This document shows positions 44,072 through 52,958 of a stretch of DNA of 64,000 nucleotides, piece by piece. Made by a program: the position numbers and the translations under genes. Location: NCBI RefSeq assembly GCF_000280905.1, contig NZ_ALAP01000099.1:1-64000 (forward strand), read 5' to 3'. Source of the stretch: Streptomyces sp. AA1529 (GTDB lineage: Bacteria > Actinomycetota > Actinomycetes > Streptomycetales > Streptomycetaceae). A model generated the notes under the pieces. It did no database searches. It had not been told where the DNA came from and saw only the letters and a program-made list of their open reading frames with translations. The number at the start of each line of letters is the position of its first letter. The stretch's first letter is position 1.

Positions 44072-44235
44072 CGGTCCTCCCCCGTGATCACGCCGCCGGT
44101 CCATCCTGGAGCCCTTTCCCCCCGGTGTCGACCCCCGCCCGCACCTCCCGCCCGCAGCGGTACGTGCGGACAACACGCCTCTGCGTCAGGGGTGTTGGGG
44201 AGCCCCGGGGCCACGCCCGGTGCGCGGGCGCCGCC

Positions 44236-45096
44236 TCACCGGAGCGAGGAGTCCTCGGCCCGGACGGGGAACGTCTGCGTACCGAGCACCGACAGCAGTT
44301 CCATCCGCTCGCGGGCCTCCGCGTCCGCCGGGGTGAGCACCAGCAACTGCTGCAGCCGGTCAGGGGCGACCAGGGTCTCGCAGTCCATCAGCAGCCGGCC
44401 CACGCGCGGATGGAGCAGGGTCTTGCGGTCGGCGCGCCGGACGGCCACCTCGTGCTCGTCCCACAGCCGCTCGAAGTGCTCGCTCGCGTCCCGCAGCCGG
44501 TCGACGAGGCCGGTGACCGCGGGGTCCCCGTACCGGCGGCCGACGGCCGCGCGCAGGTCCGCCACGAGCTGACGGGAGTGGTGCGCGTGCTCCTCGGGCG
44601 GATGGACGGCACGCACGGCGGGATCGGTGAACCAGCGGTACACGAGGTAGCGGCTGTCGCCGGAGCGGCGGGTGTGATCGCCCGTCAACAGGACGGCTGC
44701 CCGGTTCTGGGCGAGGACCTCGCCCAGGTCGGACAGCACCAGCGCCGGGGTGCCGCCGAGCAGGCCGAGCATCCGCACCAGGCCGGCCCGGGCCTGTCCG
44801 GCCGCCCCGTCGCCGGGCGCGGGCTGGTGCCCGGCCAGATGGAAGAGGTACTCGCGCTCGTCGTCGGACAGGCGCAGCGCCCGGGCCAGCGCCTCCAGCA
44901 ACCCGGCCGAGGGGCGGCTGCTGCGTCCCTGCTCGAGGCGGACCACGTAGTCCACCGACATCCCGGCGAGCCCGGCCACCTCTTCCCGGCGCAGACCGGC
45001 GGTGCGGCGCCGGGGCCCGGCGGCGATGCCCGCCTCGGCCGGGTCGATCGCCTCGCGGCGGTGGCGCAGGAAGGCGGCGAGCTGTTCGCGTTGCAT
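44236..45096 (-). CDS. XRE-type HTH regulator with MmyB-like C-terminal domain
   Basis: A 286-residue regulator. The N-terminal ~75 residues hold a helix-turn-helix (LRREEVAGLAGMSVDYVVRL and GRSSRPSAGLLEALARALRL). The C-terminal domain is the MmyB-like ligand-binding fold (NRAAVLLTGDHTRRSGDSRYLVYRWFTDP and RLLMDCETLVAPD). Genes of this type are commonly divergent from a short-chain dehydrogenase or aldo/keto reductase that they control, exactly the arrangement here with the gene at 45265. ATG 45096 is chosen for the canonical N-terminus QREQLAAFLRHRREA. Confidence 0.87.
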   Translation of the reverse strand: MQREQLAAFLRHRREAIDPAEAGIAAGPRRRTAGLRREEVAGLAGMSVDYVVRLEQGRSSRPSAGLLEALARALRLSDDEREYLFHLAGHQPAPGDGAAGQARAGLVRMLGLLGGTPALVLSDLGEVLAQNRAAVLLTGDHTRRSGDSRYLVYRWFTDPAVRAVHPPEEHAHHSRQLVADLRAAVGRRYGDPAVTGLVDRLRDASEHFERLWDEHEVAVRRADRKTLLHPRVGRLLMDCETLVAPDRLQQLLVLTPADAEARERMELLSVLGTQTFPVRAEDSSLR

Positions 45097-45264
45097 GGCT
45101 CCATGGTCCTCTCGGCGGATGCGCCGATCCAGGGAGCGCCGCTCCCAGGATGCACGCTCCGCTCCCGCGAGCCGCGCTGCCGGAGCACAGTGGGAAGCCG
45201 GTCGACGACGAACACGACGGACCGGACACCACGAACACGTCGAACGCGACGAAGGGGAAGCTCG

Positions 45265-46260
45265 ATGCAGGCACGAACCCTGGGCAGCACCGGCCCGACC
45301 GTTTCCACCCTGGGCCTGGGTGCCATGGGTATGTCGGGCGCCTACGGTGCGACCGACAGGGCGGAGAGCATCGCCACCGTGCACGCCGCCTTGGACGCAG
45401 GCGTCACGCTGATCGACACCGGCGACTTCTACGCCATGGGACACAATGAACTGCTGCTCGCGGAGGCGCTGCGCGGCCGGGACCGGGACACCTACACACT
45501 GAGCGTCAAATTCGGCATGCTGCGCGGGCCCGGCGCGGGCTTCGGCGGATGCGACGCCCGGCCGGAGGCGGTGAAGAACTTCCTCGCCTACTCGCTGACC
45601 CGGCTGGGCACCGACCACATCGACCTCTACCGCCCGGCCCGGCTGGACCCCTCCGTACCGATCGAGGAGACGGTGGGCGCGATCAAGGAGATGGTCGACG
45701 CCGGACACGTACGGCACATCGGCCTCTCGGAGGTCGACGCGGCGACGGTCCGCCGGGCGCAGGCCGTGCACCCGATCGCCGACCTGCAGATCGAGTACTC
45801 GCTGATCTCCCGCGCGGTGGAGGCCGACATCCTGCCCACCCTGCGCGAGCTCGGCGTGGGCCTGACCGCCTACGGAGTCCTCGGCCGCGGGCTCATCTCC
45901 GGACACTGGACCCCCGGCCGCACCGCCGGCCCCGGCGACATGCGCGGCTCCAGCCCCCGGTTCTCCGAAGGCAACGTGGAACACAACCTCACCCTGGTGG
46001 AGGCGCTGCGCCGGGTCGCGGAGGCCAAGGGCTGCAGCGTCGCGCAGCTGGCCATCGCCTGGGTGGCCGCCCAGGGCGACGACATCGTCCCCCTGGTCGG
46101 CGCCCGCACCCGCGAGCGACTCGCCGAGGCGCTCCCCGCGACGGAACTGACCCTGACCACGGAGGACCTGGCCGCCATCGAGCGCGCCGTGCCGCCGGGC
46201 GCCGCACGCGGAGACCGGTACCCGTCCGCACTCATGGCGGGCCTCGGCGCGGGCAACTGA
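45265..46260 (+). CDS. Aldo/keto reductase
   Basis: A 331-residue NADPH-dependent aldo/keto reductase. It has STLGLGAMGMSGAYG, the catalytic Asp in LIDTGDFYAMGHNE (Asp and Tyr), a lysine in SVKFGM, and IGLSEVDAATVRRA and PLVGARTRERLAEAL as cofactor-binding segments. The position usually holding catalytic His is altered: DLYRPARLDP replaces the common D-x-Y-x-x-H, so His seems to be absent. GGGGAAG lies six bases upstream of ATG 45265. It is divergent from, and probably regulated by, the MmyB-type regulator. Confidence 0.88.
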   Translation: MQARTLGSTGPTVSTLGLGAMGMSGAYGATDRAESIATVHAALDAGVTLIDTGDFYAMGHNELLLAEALRGRDRDTYTLSVKFGMLRGPGAGFGGCDARPEAVKNFLAYSLTRLGTDHIDLYRPARLDPSVPIEETVGAIKEMVDAGHVRHIGLSEVDAATVRRAQAVHPIADLQIEYSLISRAVEADILPTLRELGVGLTAYGVLGRGLISGHWTPGRTAGPGDMRGSSPRFSEGNVEHNLTLVEALRRVAEAKGCSVAQLAIAWVAAQGDDIVPLVGARTRERLAEALPATELTLTTEDLAAIERAVPPGAARGDRYPSALMAGLGAGN

Positions 46261-46289
46261 TCCGGGCCGCGTTCCGGAGGCCTCCCCGG

Positions 46290-48233
46290 TCACCCTCCGG
46301 CGCGGCCCGCGCACGCTTCGGCCGCCGCGCGGTAGCGCTCGACCGGCCCGAGGGTGAGCACGCCGCTGGCGGCACCTGCCTGTTCGGTGCGGGCACCCCG
46401 CAGCGCCGCTGCGGCCCGCGCGGCGGTGCCGGGCTCCTCCAGGCGGGCGGCGGCGTGCGCGGTCAGGCACCAGAGCGCTTCCTGGAGGTGGTCGTACGGC
46501 GGCTCCGGGACGGTGGCGAGGGCCGCGCGGGCCTCGGCCGGACGCTCCCGGGCGAGGAGCACGAGCGGCGCCGCCCAGGGCAGATACGGTCCCCAGTCCA
46601 GCTGCGGGTCGGCGGGGGCCGGGCGGCCGTGCAGCAGACGCAGACCGAGCAGCGCGAGCGGCAGCAGGCCGCGGTGCAGCCCCGGCATCCCGGCTGTGCG
46701 CAGGGCACCGTCGGCGGCGCGGTAGGCGCCCGCGGCGGCTGCCGGGGACGGCCCGTCGGGTCCGGTGCTCCGCGCTGCGGCGGCCCGGGCCCGGAACCAG
46801 GCGGTGAGGACCGGGACGAGCGGGGCCTCGTGGACGGCGGCGACCGCTTCGGCGGCGGCCGCGTGCCCGGCGGCGCCCGCCAGGTCACCGACGGCCGAGG
46901 CGGACTGCAGGCGGATGAGCCGGCCCAGGATGGCGAAGGTCGGCAGCTCGTGCCGGGTGGCCAGGGCGACGAGTTCGGCACCGATGGCGTCCCGCCGCAA
47001 CGCGAGCCCCGGGCGCCCGAAGGACTGCAGGAAGACGCCGTTGAGCGCGAAGGCCAGCAGCGCGGGATCGCCCAGGCCCCGCGCGAGCGCCTCGGCCCGG
47101 TGCGCGGCCTCGTACCCGGCCCGCAGCGCTGCCCCGCGCAGGTCGCCGCTGCGGCTCTCGACGGCGACGGTGGCCAGCAGCCGCGCCCGCAGCGCGGGAG
47201 GACCGTCGGGTCCCAGGGCCCGTAGCGTGCGCTCGGCGAGTGCCACGACGGCGCGGCACTGCTCCGGATCGTCGGCACGGCTCCAGATCGAGGGCACGTC
47301 GTAGGCGCCGACGACCCGGGCGGTCAGTTCGGTGTCCCCCGTGCGCTCGGCGGCCCGGGCGGCGGCGAGCCGGTCGCGCCGCGAGAGGACGAGCGCGTCG
47401 CTGCCCGCCAGGGCCAGGGTGCGGGCCAGTTCCACGGTGGTACGGGGGCCGAGCCGGGCAGCGGCCCCGGAGCGGAGGTCGAGGGCCGGTTCGAGGGACG
47501 CGGATCCGTCGAGGATCTCCGCCTCCAGCCGCCGCAGTTCGGTTCCGGGGTCGAGCCCCAGTTGTTCGACGAGCATCGTGCGGGCCCGGCGGAGCGTGGC
47601 CAGCGCGTCGGCCTGGCGTCCGTCCCGGTGCAGGGCGCGTGCCAGCAGCGCCCAGGCCGCCTCGCGCCAGGGGTGCTCGTCGGAGTGTGCGCCGAGTTCG
47701 GCGACGAGTCCGCCGCTCGCCCCCGCGTCGAGGAGAAGGCCGGCCCGGAGCTCGATCCCCTGCAGCCGCAACTCCTCCAGCCGGGCGCGCTCCCGCTGCG
47801 CCCAGGCGGCGTCGGGCAGGTCGGCGTAGGCCGGTCCGCGCCAGGAGGAGAGGACCTCGCCGAGCGCGGCGACCTCGCCGGGGGAGCGGCGGGCGCGTTC
47901 CAGGACGTCCTGGAACCGGTGCGCGTCCACGGCCTCGCGCGGCAGCCGCAATGCGTAGCCGGAACCCTCCGTGACCAGGATCCGCGGCGGGGTGCGCGGC
48001 GGCCGGTCGGGCTCGACGGCGCGGCGCAGGGCGGCGACGAAGGTGCGCAGCGCACCCGGGCCGCGGGCCGGGGGCTCGGGCCACAGGTCCGCCACCAGGG
48101 TGTCGGTGGCCACCATCCGCCCCTCGGCGGCGACGAGCCGGGCGAGCACCTCCCGGTGCCGGGGTCCGCCCAGCGCGATCGGGGTGCCGTCGCCGCGCAG
48201 CGCCCGCACCGGGCCCAGTACATCGATCCGCAT
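46290..48233 (-). CDS. SARP/BTAD-family transcriptional activator with long helical C-terminus
   Basis: A 647-residue regulator. Residues about 1-90 are an OmpR-type winged helix (MRIDVLGPVRALRGDG, LGGPRHREVLARLVAAEGR, TDTLVADLWPEPP). Residues about 95-240 are the bacterial transcriptional activation domain (YADLPDAAWAQRERARLEEL, HPWREAAWALLARALHRDGR). The rest is a long alanine-rich helical region with possible TPR-like repeats; no P-loop ATPase was seen, unlike AfsR. SARPs often activate biosynthetic clusters; the PKS cluster begins about 2 kb away, but an immediate target is the divergent alpha/beta hydrolase gene. Confidence 0.87.
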   Translation of the reverse strand: MRIDVLGPVRALRGDGTPIALGGPRHREVLARLVAAEGRMVATDTLVADLWPEPPARGPGALRTFVAALRRAVEPDRPPRTPPRILVTEGSGYALRLPREAVDAHRFQDVLERARRSPGEVAALGEVLSSWRGPAYADLPDAAWAQRERARLEELRLQGIELRAGLLLDAGASGGLVAELGAHSDEHPWREAAWALLARALHRDGRQADALATLRRARTMLVEQLGLDPGTELRRLEAEILDGSASLEPALDLRSGAAARLGPRTTVELARTLALAGSDALVLSRRDRLAAARAAERTGDTELTARVVGAYDVPSIWSRADDPEQCRAVVALAERTLRALGPDGPPALRARLLATVAVESRSGDLRGAALRAGYEAAHRAEALARGLGDPALLAFALNGVFLQSFGRPGLALRRDAIGAELVALATRHELPTFAILGRLIRLQSASAVGDLAGAAGHAAAAEAVAAVHEAPLVPVLTAWFRARAAAARSTGPDGPSPAAAAGAYRAADGALRTAGMPGLHRGLLPLALLGLRLLHGRPAPADPQLDWGPYLPWAAPLVLLARERPAEARAALATVPEPPYDHLQEALWCLTAHAAARLEEPGTAARAAAALRGARTEQAGAASGVLTLGPVERYRAAAEACAGRAGG

Positions 48234-48344
48234 GCCCCCATCCTGCGCCCGACGGCTCCGCTCCGCCGCGCCGTACTGATCGGCTGCTCATCGGGCTGGT
48301 GCACCGTGGTCCGGTCAGTCGCCCGACCTGGGGAAAGGACCCTT

Positions 48345-49232
48345 ATGACACCCGCCCCGCCGGCCCTGCCCGGCTTCGACCACCTCCGCGTGCCCGGTGC
48401 GGAGGGCGTGGAGCTCTCCGTCGCCACCGGCGGCAGCGGCACCCCCGTGGTGCTGCTGCACGGCTTCCCGCAGACCCGCCTGATGTGGCGGCACGTCGCG
48501 CCGCTGCTGGCCGCCGAGCACACGGTGATCTGCCCCGACCTGCGTGGCTACGGCGCCAGCGACAAGCCGGCGCCCGCGGCCGCGGACGTGTACGCCAAGC
48601 GCACCATGGCCGCCGACATCGTCGCCGCCGCGGCGGCGCTGGGGCACGACCGGTTCGCGCTCGTCGGTCATGACCGCGGCGCGCTCGTCGCCTTCCGGGC
48701 CGGGCTGGACCATCCCGAGACCGTCACCCACCTCGGCATCCTCGACGTCGTGCCCACGCTGGACATGTGGAACGTGCTGCAGGGGGTCCCGGCCGCGGTC
48801 GGCTACCACCTGTTCCTGATGGCCCAGCCGCCGGGACTGCCCGAGACGATGATCGCCAACAGCGCCGACGCGTTCTTCGGGTCCTTCCTCGACGCCTGGG
48901 CGGGGGACCGGGCGGCGATCCCGGATCCGGTGCGGAGCGCGTACCTGCGGGCGAGTGCCGCTGCGGTGCCCTCGATCGTGGCCGACTACCGGGCCTCCGC
49001 CGGTGTCGACGTCGACCACGACCAGGCGGACCTGGACGCCGGTTCCCAGCTCGCGATGCCCGTCACCGTCGTCCAGCAGGACTGGGGAGCGCGGCTCGGG
49101 TACGACGCAGCGCAGGTGTGGCAGGCGTGGGCGCCCGACCTCGACCACCGTCTCACCGGCGCGGGGCACTTCATGGCCGAGGAGGCGCCCGAGGAGATCG
49201 CGGGGGCGGTCCGGGAGCTGCTGGCGCGCTGA
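48345..49232 (+). CDS. Alpha/beta hydrolase, epoxide hydrolase/haloacetate dehalogenase-like
   Basis: A 295-residue alpha/beta-hydrolase. VVLLHGFPQTRLMWRHVAPLL is the oxyanion region, VGHDRGALVAFR has an Asp nucleophile (GHDRG) as in epoxide hydrolases and fluoroacetate dehalogenases rather than a serine, and the late His is in GAGHFMAEEAPEE. ICPDLRGYGASDKP also matches this subgroup. The AAAGGA site is about eight bases before ATG 48345. It is divergent from the SARP gene. Confidence 0.87.
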   Translation: MTPAPPALPGFDHLRVPGAEGVELSVATGGSGTPVVLLHGFPQTRLMWRHVAPLLAAEHTVICPDLRGYGASDKPAPAAADVYAKRTMAADIVAAAAALGHDRFALVGHDRGALVAFRAGLDHPETVTHLGILDVVPTLDMWNVLQGVPAAVGYHLFLMAQPPGLPETMIANSADAFFGSFLDAWAGDRAAIPDPVRSAYLRASAAAVPSIVADYRASAGVDVDHDQADLDAGSQLAMPVTVVQQDWGARLGYDAAQVWQAWAPDLDHRLTGAGHFMAEEAPEEIAGAVRELLAR

Positions 49233-49246
49233 CGGTGCGCCGTCGC

Positions 49247-49278
49247 GGACCGTGCACGGGCCGGACCGTGCACGGTCC
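49247..49278. repeat. GGACCGTGCACGG direct repeat and 16-bp palindrome
   Basis: GGACCGTGCACGG occurs at 49247-49259 and again at 49263-49275. The second copy extends to a perfect 16-bp palindrome, GGACCGTGCACGGTCC, at 49263-49278. It lies between convergent hydrolase and DoxX genes, where a terminator is expected, and can fold as a hairpin, but the direct repetition is unusual. Confidence 0.45.
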
Positions 49279-49306
49279 CGCCCGCCGCCGGACCGCGGAG
49301 CGGTGC

Positions 49307-49669
49307 TCACAGCCGTGCAGTCCCCAGCCAGGCGGTGGTGGCAGCGGCGCACAGGAGCGTGAGGTCGAGCGCGATCCTGCGGTCCCCGAGCCGCAGATGG
49401 ACACCGATCGCACCGATCTGCAGGACCGTGAATCCCAGGGCGGCGGCCGGGGCCGGCGAGGGTGCGATGCCGGTCGCGGGCGGCAGCACCAGCCCGAGCG
49501 CACCGAGCACTTCGAGCAGCCCGATCCCCCGGACGGCCGGCATCGGCACACTGTCCACCCAGGCCATCCTCGGCCGGAGCCGCGCGCGGCTGCGGACCGC
49601 TTTCGCTCCGCCCCCGTAGAGGGAGAAGAGCGCGAGGGGACCGGCGACGAGCCGGTATGCGACGTTCAC
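49307..49669 (-). CDS. DoxX-like membrane protein
   Basis: A 120-residue protein with four hydrophobic helices in the DoxX-like pattern: LVAGPLALFSLYGGGAKAV, then RGIGLLEVLGALGLVLP with the family's central glutamate, then TVLQIGAIGVHLRLGD. The GTG start has GGAG eight bases upstream. It follows the cupin gene in the same direction (39 bases apart) and probably shares its LysR-controlled promoter. Function is not established for this branch. Confidence 0.78.
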   Translation of the reverse strand: MNVAYRLVAGPLALFSLYGGGAKAVRSRARLRPRMAWVDSVPMPAVRGIGLLEVLGALGLVLPPATGIAPSPAPAAALGFTVLQIGAIGVHLRLGDRRIALDLTLLCAAATTAWLGTARL

Positions 49670-49708
49670 AGTTCCGCTCCGGGACGGTCGGTGGAAAGTG
49701 ACATGCCG

Positions 49709-50242
49709 TCATCGAGGGGAGGGGCGTGCGGACTTCGGACCGCCTGTGCCGGGGGCGAAGTCGGTGGCCGGTTCGGTGGCGTACCGGCTCATCGTGCGGA
49801 TGTGTGCCCCGGGTGACGACGTCTCCTCGGCGCTCAGGTCCCGGAGGTCCCGGAAGTACTGCACATAGAGGTCGGGGGTGAAGGTGCTGAGCAGCACGGC
49901 CGGCCGGTCGGAGACGTTGGCGAAGGTGTGCGGGGCTCCCGGCGGGACCATCACCAGCGTTCCCGCCGGTGCGTCGTGCTCCTGCTCCCCGACCGTGAAC
50001 CGCACGGTGCCGGAGACGACGTAGAAGCCCTCGTCGTGCTCCGCGTGGCGGTGCTGCGGCGGGCCGGCGGTGCGGGGTGCGAGGACGGACTCGGCGATCC
50101 CCAGCCGGTGCCCGGTGGTGCTGCCGTCCTCGAGTATGCGCAGGCGGGTGGTGCCCAGCGCGATCGTCTCGCCCTCGTCCGGACCGACCACCGATACCGC
50201 GGGGTCGGCTGCCGGGGCGCTGTTCGTCGGTTCGTCAGCCAT
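49709..50242 (-). CDS. Cupin-domain protein
   Basis: A 177-residue single cupin. Motif 1 is PPQHRHAEHDEGFYVVSGTV with metal-ligand histidines and glutamate; motif 2 is PAGTLVMVPPGAPHTFANVSD with the later histidine. Metal binding is therefore likely. The ~30-residue tail is disordered. It is divergent from the LysR gene, and the palindrome at 50297-50315 lies just upstream of its start. Confidence 0.82.
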   Translation of the reverse strand: MADEPTNSAPAADPAVSVVGPDEGETIALGTTRLRILEDGSTTGHRLGIAESVLAPRTAGPPQHRHAEHDEGFYVVSGTVRFTVGEQEHDAPAGTLVMVPPGAPHTFANVSDRPAVLLSTFTPDLYVQYFRDLRDLSAEETSSPGAHIRTMSRYATEPATDFAPGTGGPKSARPSPR

Positions 50243-50296
50243 GGCCCGATTCCACCCGCGGGGCGCCGCCCGCGTCCAAGACCCGTTCAGCGCATG

Positions 50297-50315
50297 CGAT
50301 ACCGCGGGGGTATCG
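50297..50315. promoter_or_regulatory. LysR-type operator between cupin and lysR genes
   Basis: CGATACC (50297-50303) and GGTATCG (50309-50315) form a perfect inverted repeat with a 5-base GCGGG spacer. It contains the T-N11-A pattern usual for LysR recognition sites and ends eight bases before the lysR start codon. Confidence 0.7.
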
Positions 50316-50322
50316 TCGCAGG

Positions 50323-51174
50323 ATGGAGCTACGCACGCTGCGCTACTTCGTGGCGGTCGCCGAGGAACTCCACTTCGGCCGGGCGGCCGCCCGGCTGCAC
50401 ATGAGCCAGCCGCCGCTGAGCCGGGCGATCAAACAGCTGGAGACCGAACTCGGTGCTGTGCTGTTCCACCGGTCGTCCTCGGGTGTCGCCCTCACCCCGG
50501 CGGGAGAGGTGCTGCTCGACGAGGCGCGGACGCTGCTCGCCGGGGCCGACCGGGTCCGGGCCCGGGTGGCGGCGGCGTCCGGTGCCGACGTCCTCACCGT
50601 CGGGCTCCTCGGGGACAGCACCGACCCCGGTGTGCGGCAGCTGGCCGCCACCTGCCGCCTGCGCCGTCCGCAGCTGGAGGTCCGGCTCCGGGAGACCGAT
50701 CTGAGCGATCCCACCTGCGGGCTGCACCGGGGCCTGGTGGACCTGGCCCTCACCCGCGCCCCGTTCGACGAGACCGGCCTGGCCGTGCGCGAGTTGCGCG
50801 CCGATCCGGTGGGGGCGCTGCTGCGCAGCGACGATCCGCCGGCGCGCCGCGGGCGGTTGCGGTCGTCCGAGCTCGCGGACCGCCGCTGGTTCGTCTTCCC
50901 GGCAGGCACCGACTCCCGCTGGCAGGCGTACTGGAGCGGGGGCGAGCGCCGTGAGGGGCCGGTGGTGCGCACCGTCCAGGAGTGCCGGCAGGCCGTCCTG
51001 TGGAACGGCACGGTGGGCATGACCCTCCTGGACCACCGGCCTCCTGAGGGGCTGACCGTGGTGCCGCTGACGGACCTGCCGCCGAGCCGTGTGGTGGTGG
51101 CGTGGAAGGAGGGCGACCGGAATCCGCTGATCCGCTCGTTCGTCCGGATCGCGCTGGAGGTCTACCGCGGCTGA
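50323..51174 (+). CDS. LysR-family transcriptional regulator
   Basis: A 283-residue LysR regulator. The N-terminal winged HTH is canonical (MELRTLRYFVAVAEELHFGR, AAARLHMSQPPLSRAIKQLE, GAVLFHRSSSGVALTPAG). The C-terminal periplasmic-binding-like effector domain starts near residue 88 (LTVGLLGDSTDPGVRQLA). It is divergent from the cupin-DoxX operon, with an operator palindrome immediately upstream of its ATG, so it probably regulates itself and that operon. Leader length must be very short. Confidence 0.9.
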   Translation: MELRTLRYFVAVAEELHFGRAAARLHMSQPPLSRAIKQLETELGAVLFHRSSSGVALTPAGEVLLDEARTLLAGADRVRARVAAASGADVLTVGLLGDSTDPGVRQLAATCRLRRPQLEVRLRETDLSDPTCGLHRGLVDLALTRAPFDETGLAVRELRADPVGALLRSDDPPARRGRLRSSELADRRWFVFPAGTDSRWQAYWSGGERREGPVVRTVQECRQAVLWNGTVGMTLLDHRPPEGLTVVPLTDLPPSRVVVAWKEGDRNPLIRSFVRIALEVYRG

Positions 51175-51214
51175 GCTGCCGCACCGGTGGCCGGTACGCG
51201 GCGGGCGCGGAAGG

Positions 51215-51784
51215 TCAGGTGGCCGCCCAGGCCGCCTCGATCATCCGGAAGACCTCGTCCACCGCCGCCTGCGGATCGGCCGACTCGCGGGCCAGTGAGT
51301 AGGCGTCGACCGTGAACCTGGCGAGTGTCCGGCAGGCTGTGCTGGTCCGGGCCAGGTCCGGGTCCGCCGCCATGGCCGCCGCCAGCGACTCCGCGTGGCG
51401 CAACCGCATCGACTCCTCGTAGGTGCGCAGCGCGGGCGAGGAGTCGATCATGTGCCAGACCGGGGAGGCGCTGTCGGCCGTGCAGTGCCGCACCAGGGCG
51501 TGGATCTCCCGGCGCAGCGCGGGGACGAGGGGCTCCCCGGGCGCCCGGTCGGTGACCGCCCGGACGAGGCGCTGCTCGAAGTCCGCGTCCTGCTCGAACA
51601 CCAGCGCCTCTTTCGAGGCGAAGTGGGAGAAGAGCGTGGTGACGGCCACGTCGGCCTCGGCGGCGACTTCGCGGATGCCCACCGCGTCGTACCCGCGCTC
51701 CAGGAAGAGCCGGAGGGCGGTCTCCGCGATCTTCTGGCGGGTCGCCGCCTTCTTGCGTTCGCGGCGTCCGGGCGGCGTGGTCAT
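51215..51784 (-). CDS. TetR-family transcriptional regulator
   Basis: A 189-residue TetR regulator. The HTH spans about residues 12-58: TRQKIAETALRLFLERGYDA, VGIREVAAEADVAVTTLFSH, FASKEALVFEQ. The C-terminal helical domain is ligand-binding. It diverges from the quinone oxidoreductase gene 70 bases away; the perfect palindrome at 51811-51838 lies between, implying repression of both genes. Confidence 0.9.
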   Translation of the reverse strand: MTTPPGRRERKKAATRQKIAETALRLFLERGYDAVGIREVAAEADVAVTTLFSHFASKEALVFEQDADFEQRLVRAVTDRAPGEPLVPALRREIHALVRHCTADSASPVWHMIDSSPALRTYEESMRLRHAESLAAAMAADPDLARTSTACRTLARFTVDAYSLARESADPQAAVDEVFRMIEAAWAAT

Positions 51785-51810
51785 GCGCTGAAGCTACCAG
51801 ATGCGAAACC

Positions 51811-51838
51811 CTAACCGTTTCGAAAAACTAACGGTTAG
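51811..51838. promoter_or_regulatory. TetR-type operator
   Basis: CTAACCGTT (51811-51819) and AACGGTTAG (51830-51838) are perfect 9-bp inverted repeats with a 10-base AT-rich spacer (tcgaaaaact). The site lies between divergent TetR and oxidoreductase genes, ending 16 bases before the latter's ATG, where it would block its promoter. Confidence 0.78.
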
Positions 51839-51854
51839 TGTTACGTTCGTCGTC

Positions 51855-52748
51855 ATGAGAAAAGTGAGCTTCGCCGAGTTCGGCGGTCCGGAAGTGCTGC
51901 GCCTCGTGGACGCCGAGGAGCCCCATGCGGGCCCCGGCCAGGTGCGCGTCGCCGTGCGCGCCGCCGGCGTGAACCCCGTCGACTGGAGGATCCGGGAGGG
52001 ACAGACCCTGCGCGCCCATCCGATCGAACTGCCCGCCGGAGTCGGGCTGGACGCCGCCGGAGTGGTGGACGAGGTCGGCGAGGGGGTCGAAGGCGTCGAG
52101 GCCGGCGACCCGGTGTTCGGCGAGGGGGCCGACACCTACGCCGAGTTCGCCGTGCTGACGGCCTGGGCCCGGATACCCGAGGGCCTGACCTTCGAGGAGG
52201 CGGCCGGATACCCCTCCGTGGTGGAGACCGCGCTGCGCATCATCCGCGAGGTCGGGGTGCGGCCCGGGCAGACCCTGCTGGTCAGCGGCGCGTCCGGGGG
52301 AGTCGGCTCGGCCGTGCTGCAGATCGCCCGCGACCGCGGCATCGCGGTGATCGGCACGGCCGGGGCGGCGAACCAGGACTATCTGCGCGGCCTGGGCGCA
52401 ACCGCCACCTCCTACGGCGCGGGCTGGGCGGAGCGGGTCCGGCGGCTCGGCCGCATCGACGCCGCGCTGGATCTCGCCGGTGCGGGCGTCCTGGCCGAAC
52501 TCGTCGAACTGACCGGGGACGCGCGGAAGGTCGTCTCCATCGCCGATCTCACCGCACCGGAACTCGGCGTCCGGTTCTCCGGGACGGCCGGGAGCGTCCC
52601 GGCGGCCCTGGCCGAAGCCGGCCGCCTCATCGCGCAGAGGAAGCTCCACATCCCGGTCGAGAAGTCCTACCCGCTCGCCGAGGCCGCGGCGGCGCACATC
52701 GACAGCCGGGCCGGCCACACCCGCGGGCGCCGGGTCCTGGTCGTCTGA
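51855..52748 (+). CDS. Zinc-free medium-chain quinone oxidoreductase (MDR family)
   Basis: A 297-residue NADPH:quinone reductase-like protein. It has VRAAGVNPVDWRIREG and AGVGLDAAGVVDEVGEGV in the catalytic domain and LLVSGASGGVGSAVLQIARD as the NADPH Rossmann motif. Zinc-binding cysteines of alcohol dehydrogenases are absent. The ATG at 51855 has no ribosome site and only 16 bases follow the operator, so the transcript may be leaderless or have a very short leader. Controlled by the adjacent TetR protein. Confidence 0.88.
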   Translation: MRKVSFAEFGGPEVLRLVDAEEPHAGPGQVRVAVRAAGVNPVDWRIREGQTLRAHPIELPAGVGLDAAGVVDEVGEGVEGVEAGDPVFGEGADTYAEFAVLTAWARIPEGLTFEEAAGYPSVVETALRIIREVGVRPGQTLLVSGASGGVGSAVLQIARDRGIAVIGTAGAANQDYLRGLGATATSYGAGWAERVRRLGRIDAALDLAGAGVLAELVELTGDARKVVSIADLTAPELGVRFSGTAGSVPAALAEAGRLIAQRKLHIPVEKSYPLAEAAAAHIDSRAGHTRGRRVLVV

Positions 52749-52958
52749 GCCGTCTCCGGCCCGGTCACGCCGCCCGGCCCGCCGGTTCCGCCGCCGGCTC
52801 CGGCGACGATGCGCCCGGGCCGTCGCCGTTGCCGTCGCCGGAGGTCCGTTCCGTCGCGGAGCCCGGGCCGCCGGCGGAGGGCGCGGGCACCGGGCCCCGC
52901 TGCCGGACGGGCTCGCGCGCGGCTGCGCGGTGCTCCCGTCCGGCGGCGCCCGGTGCCG

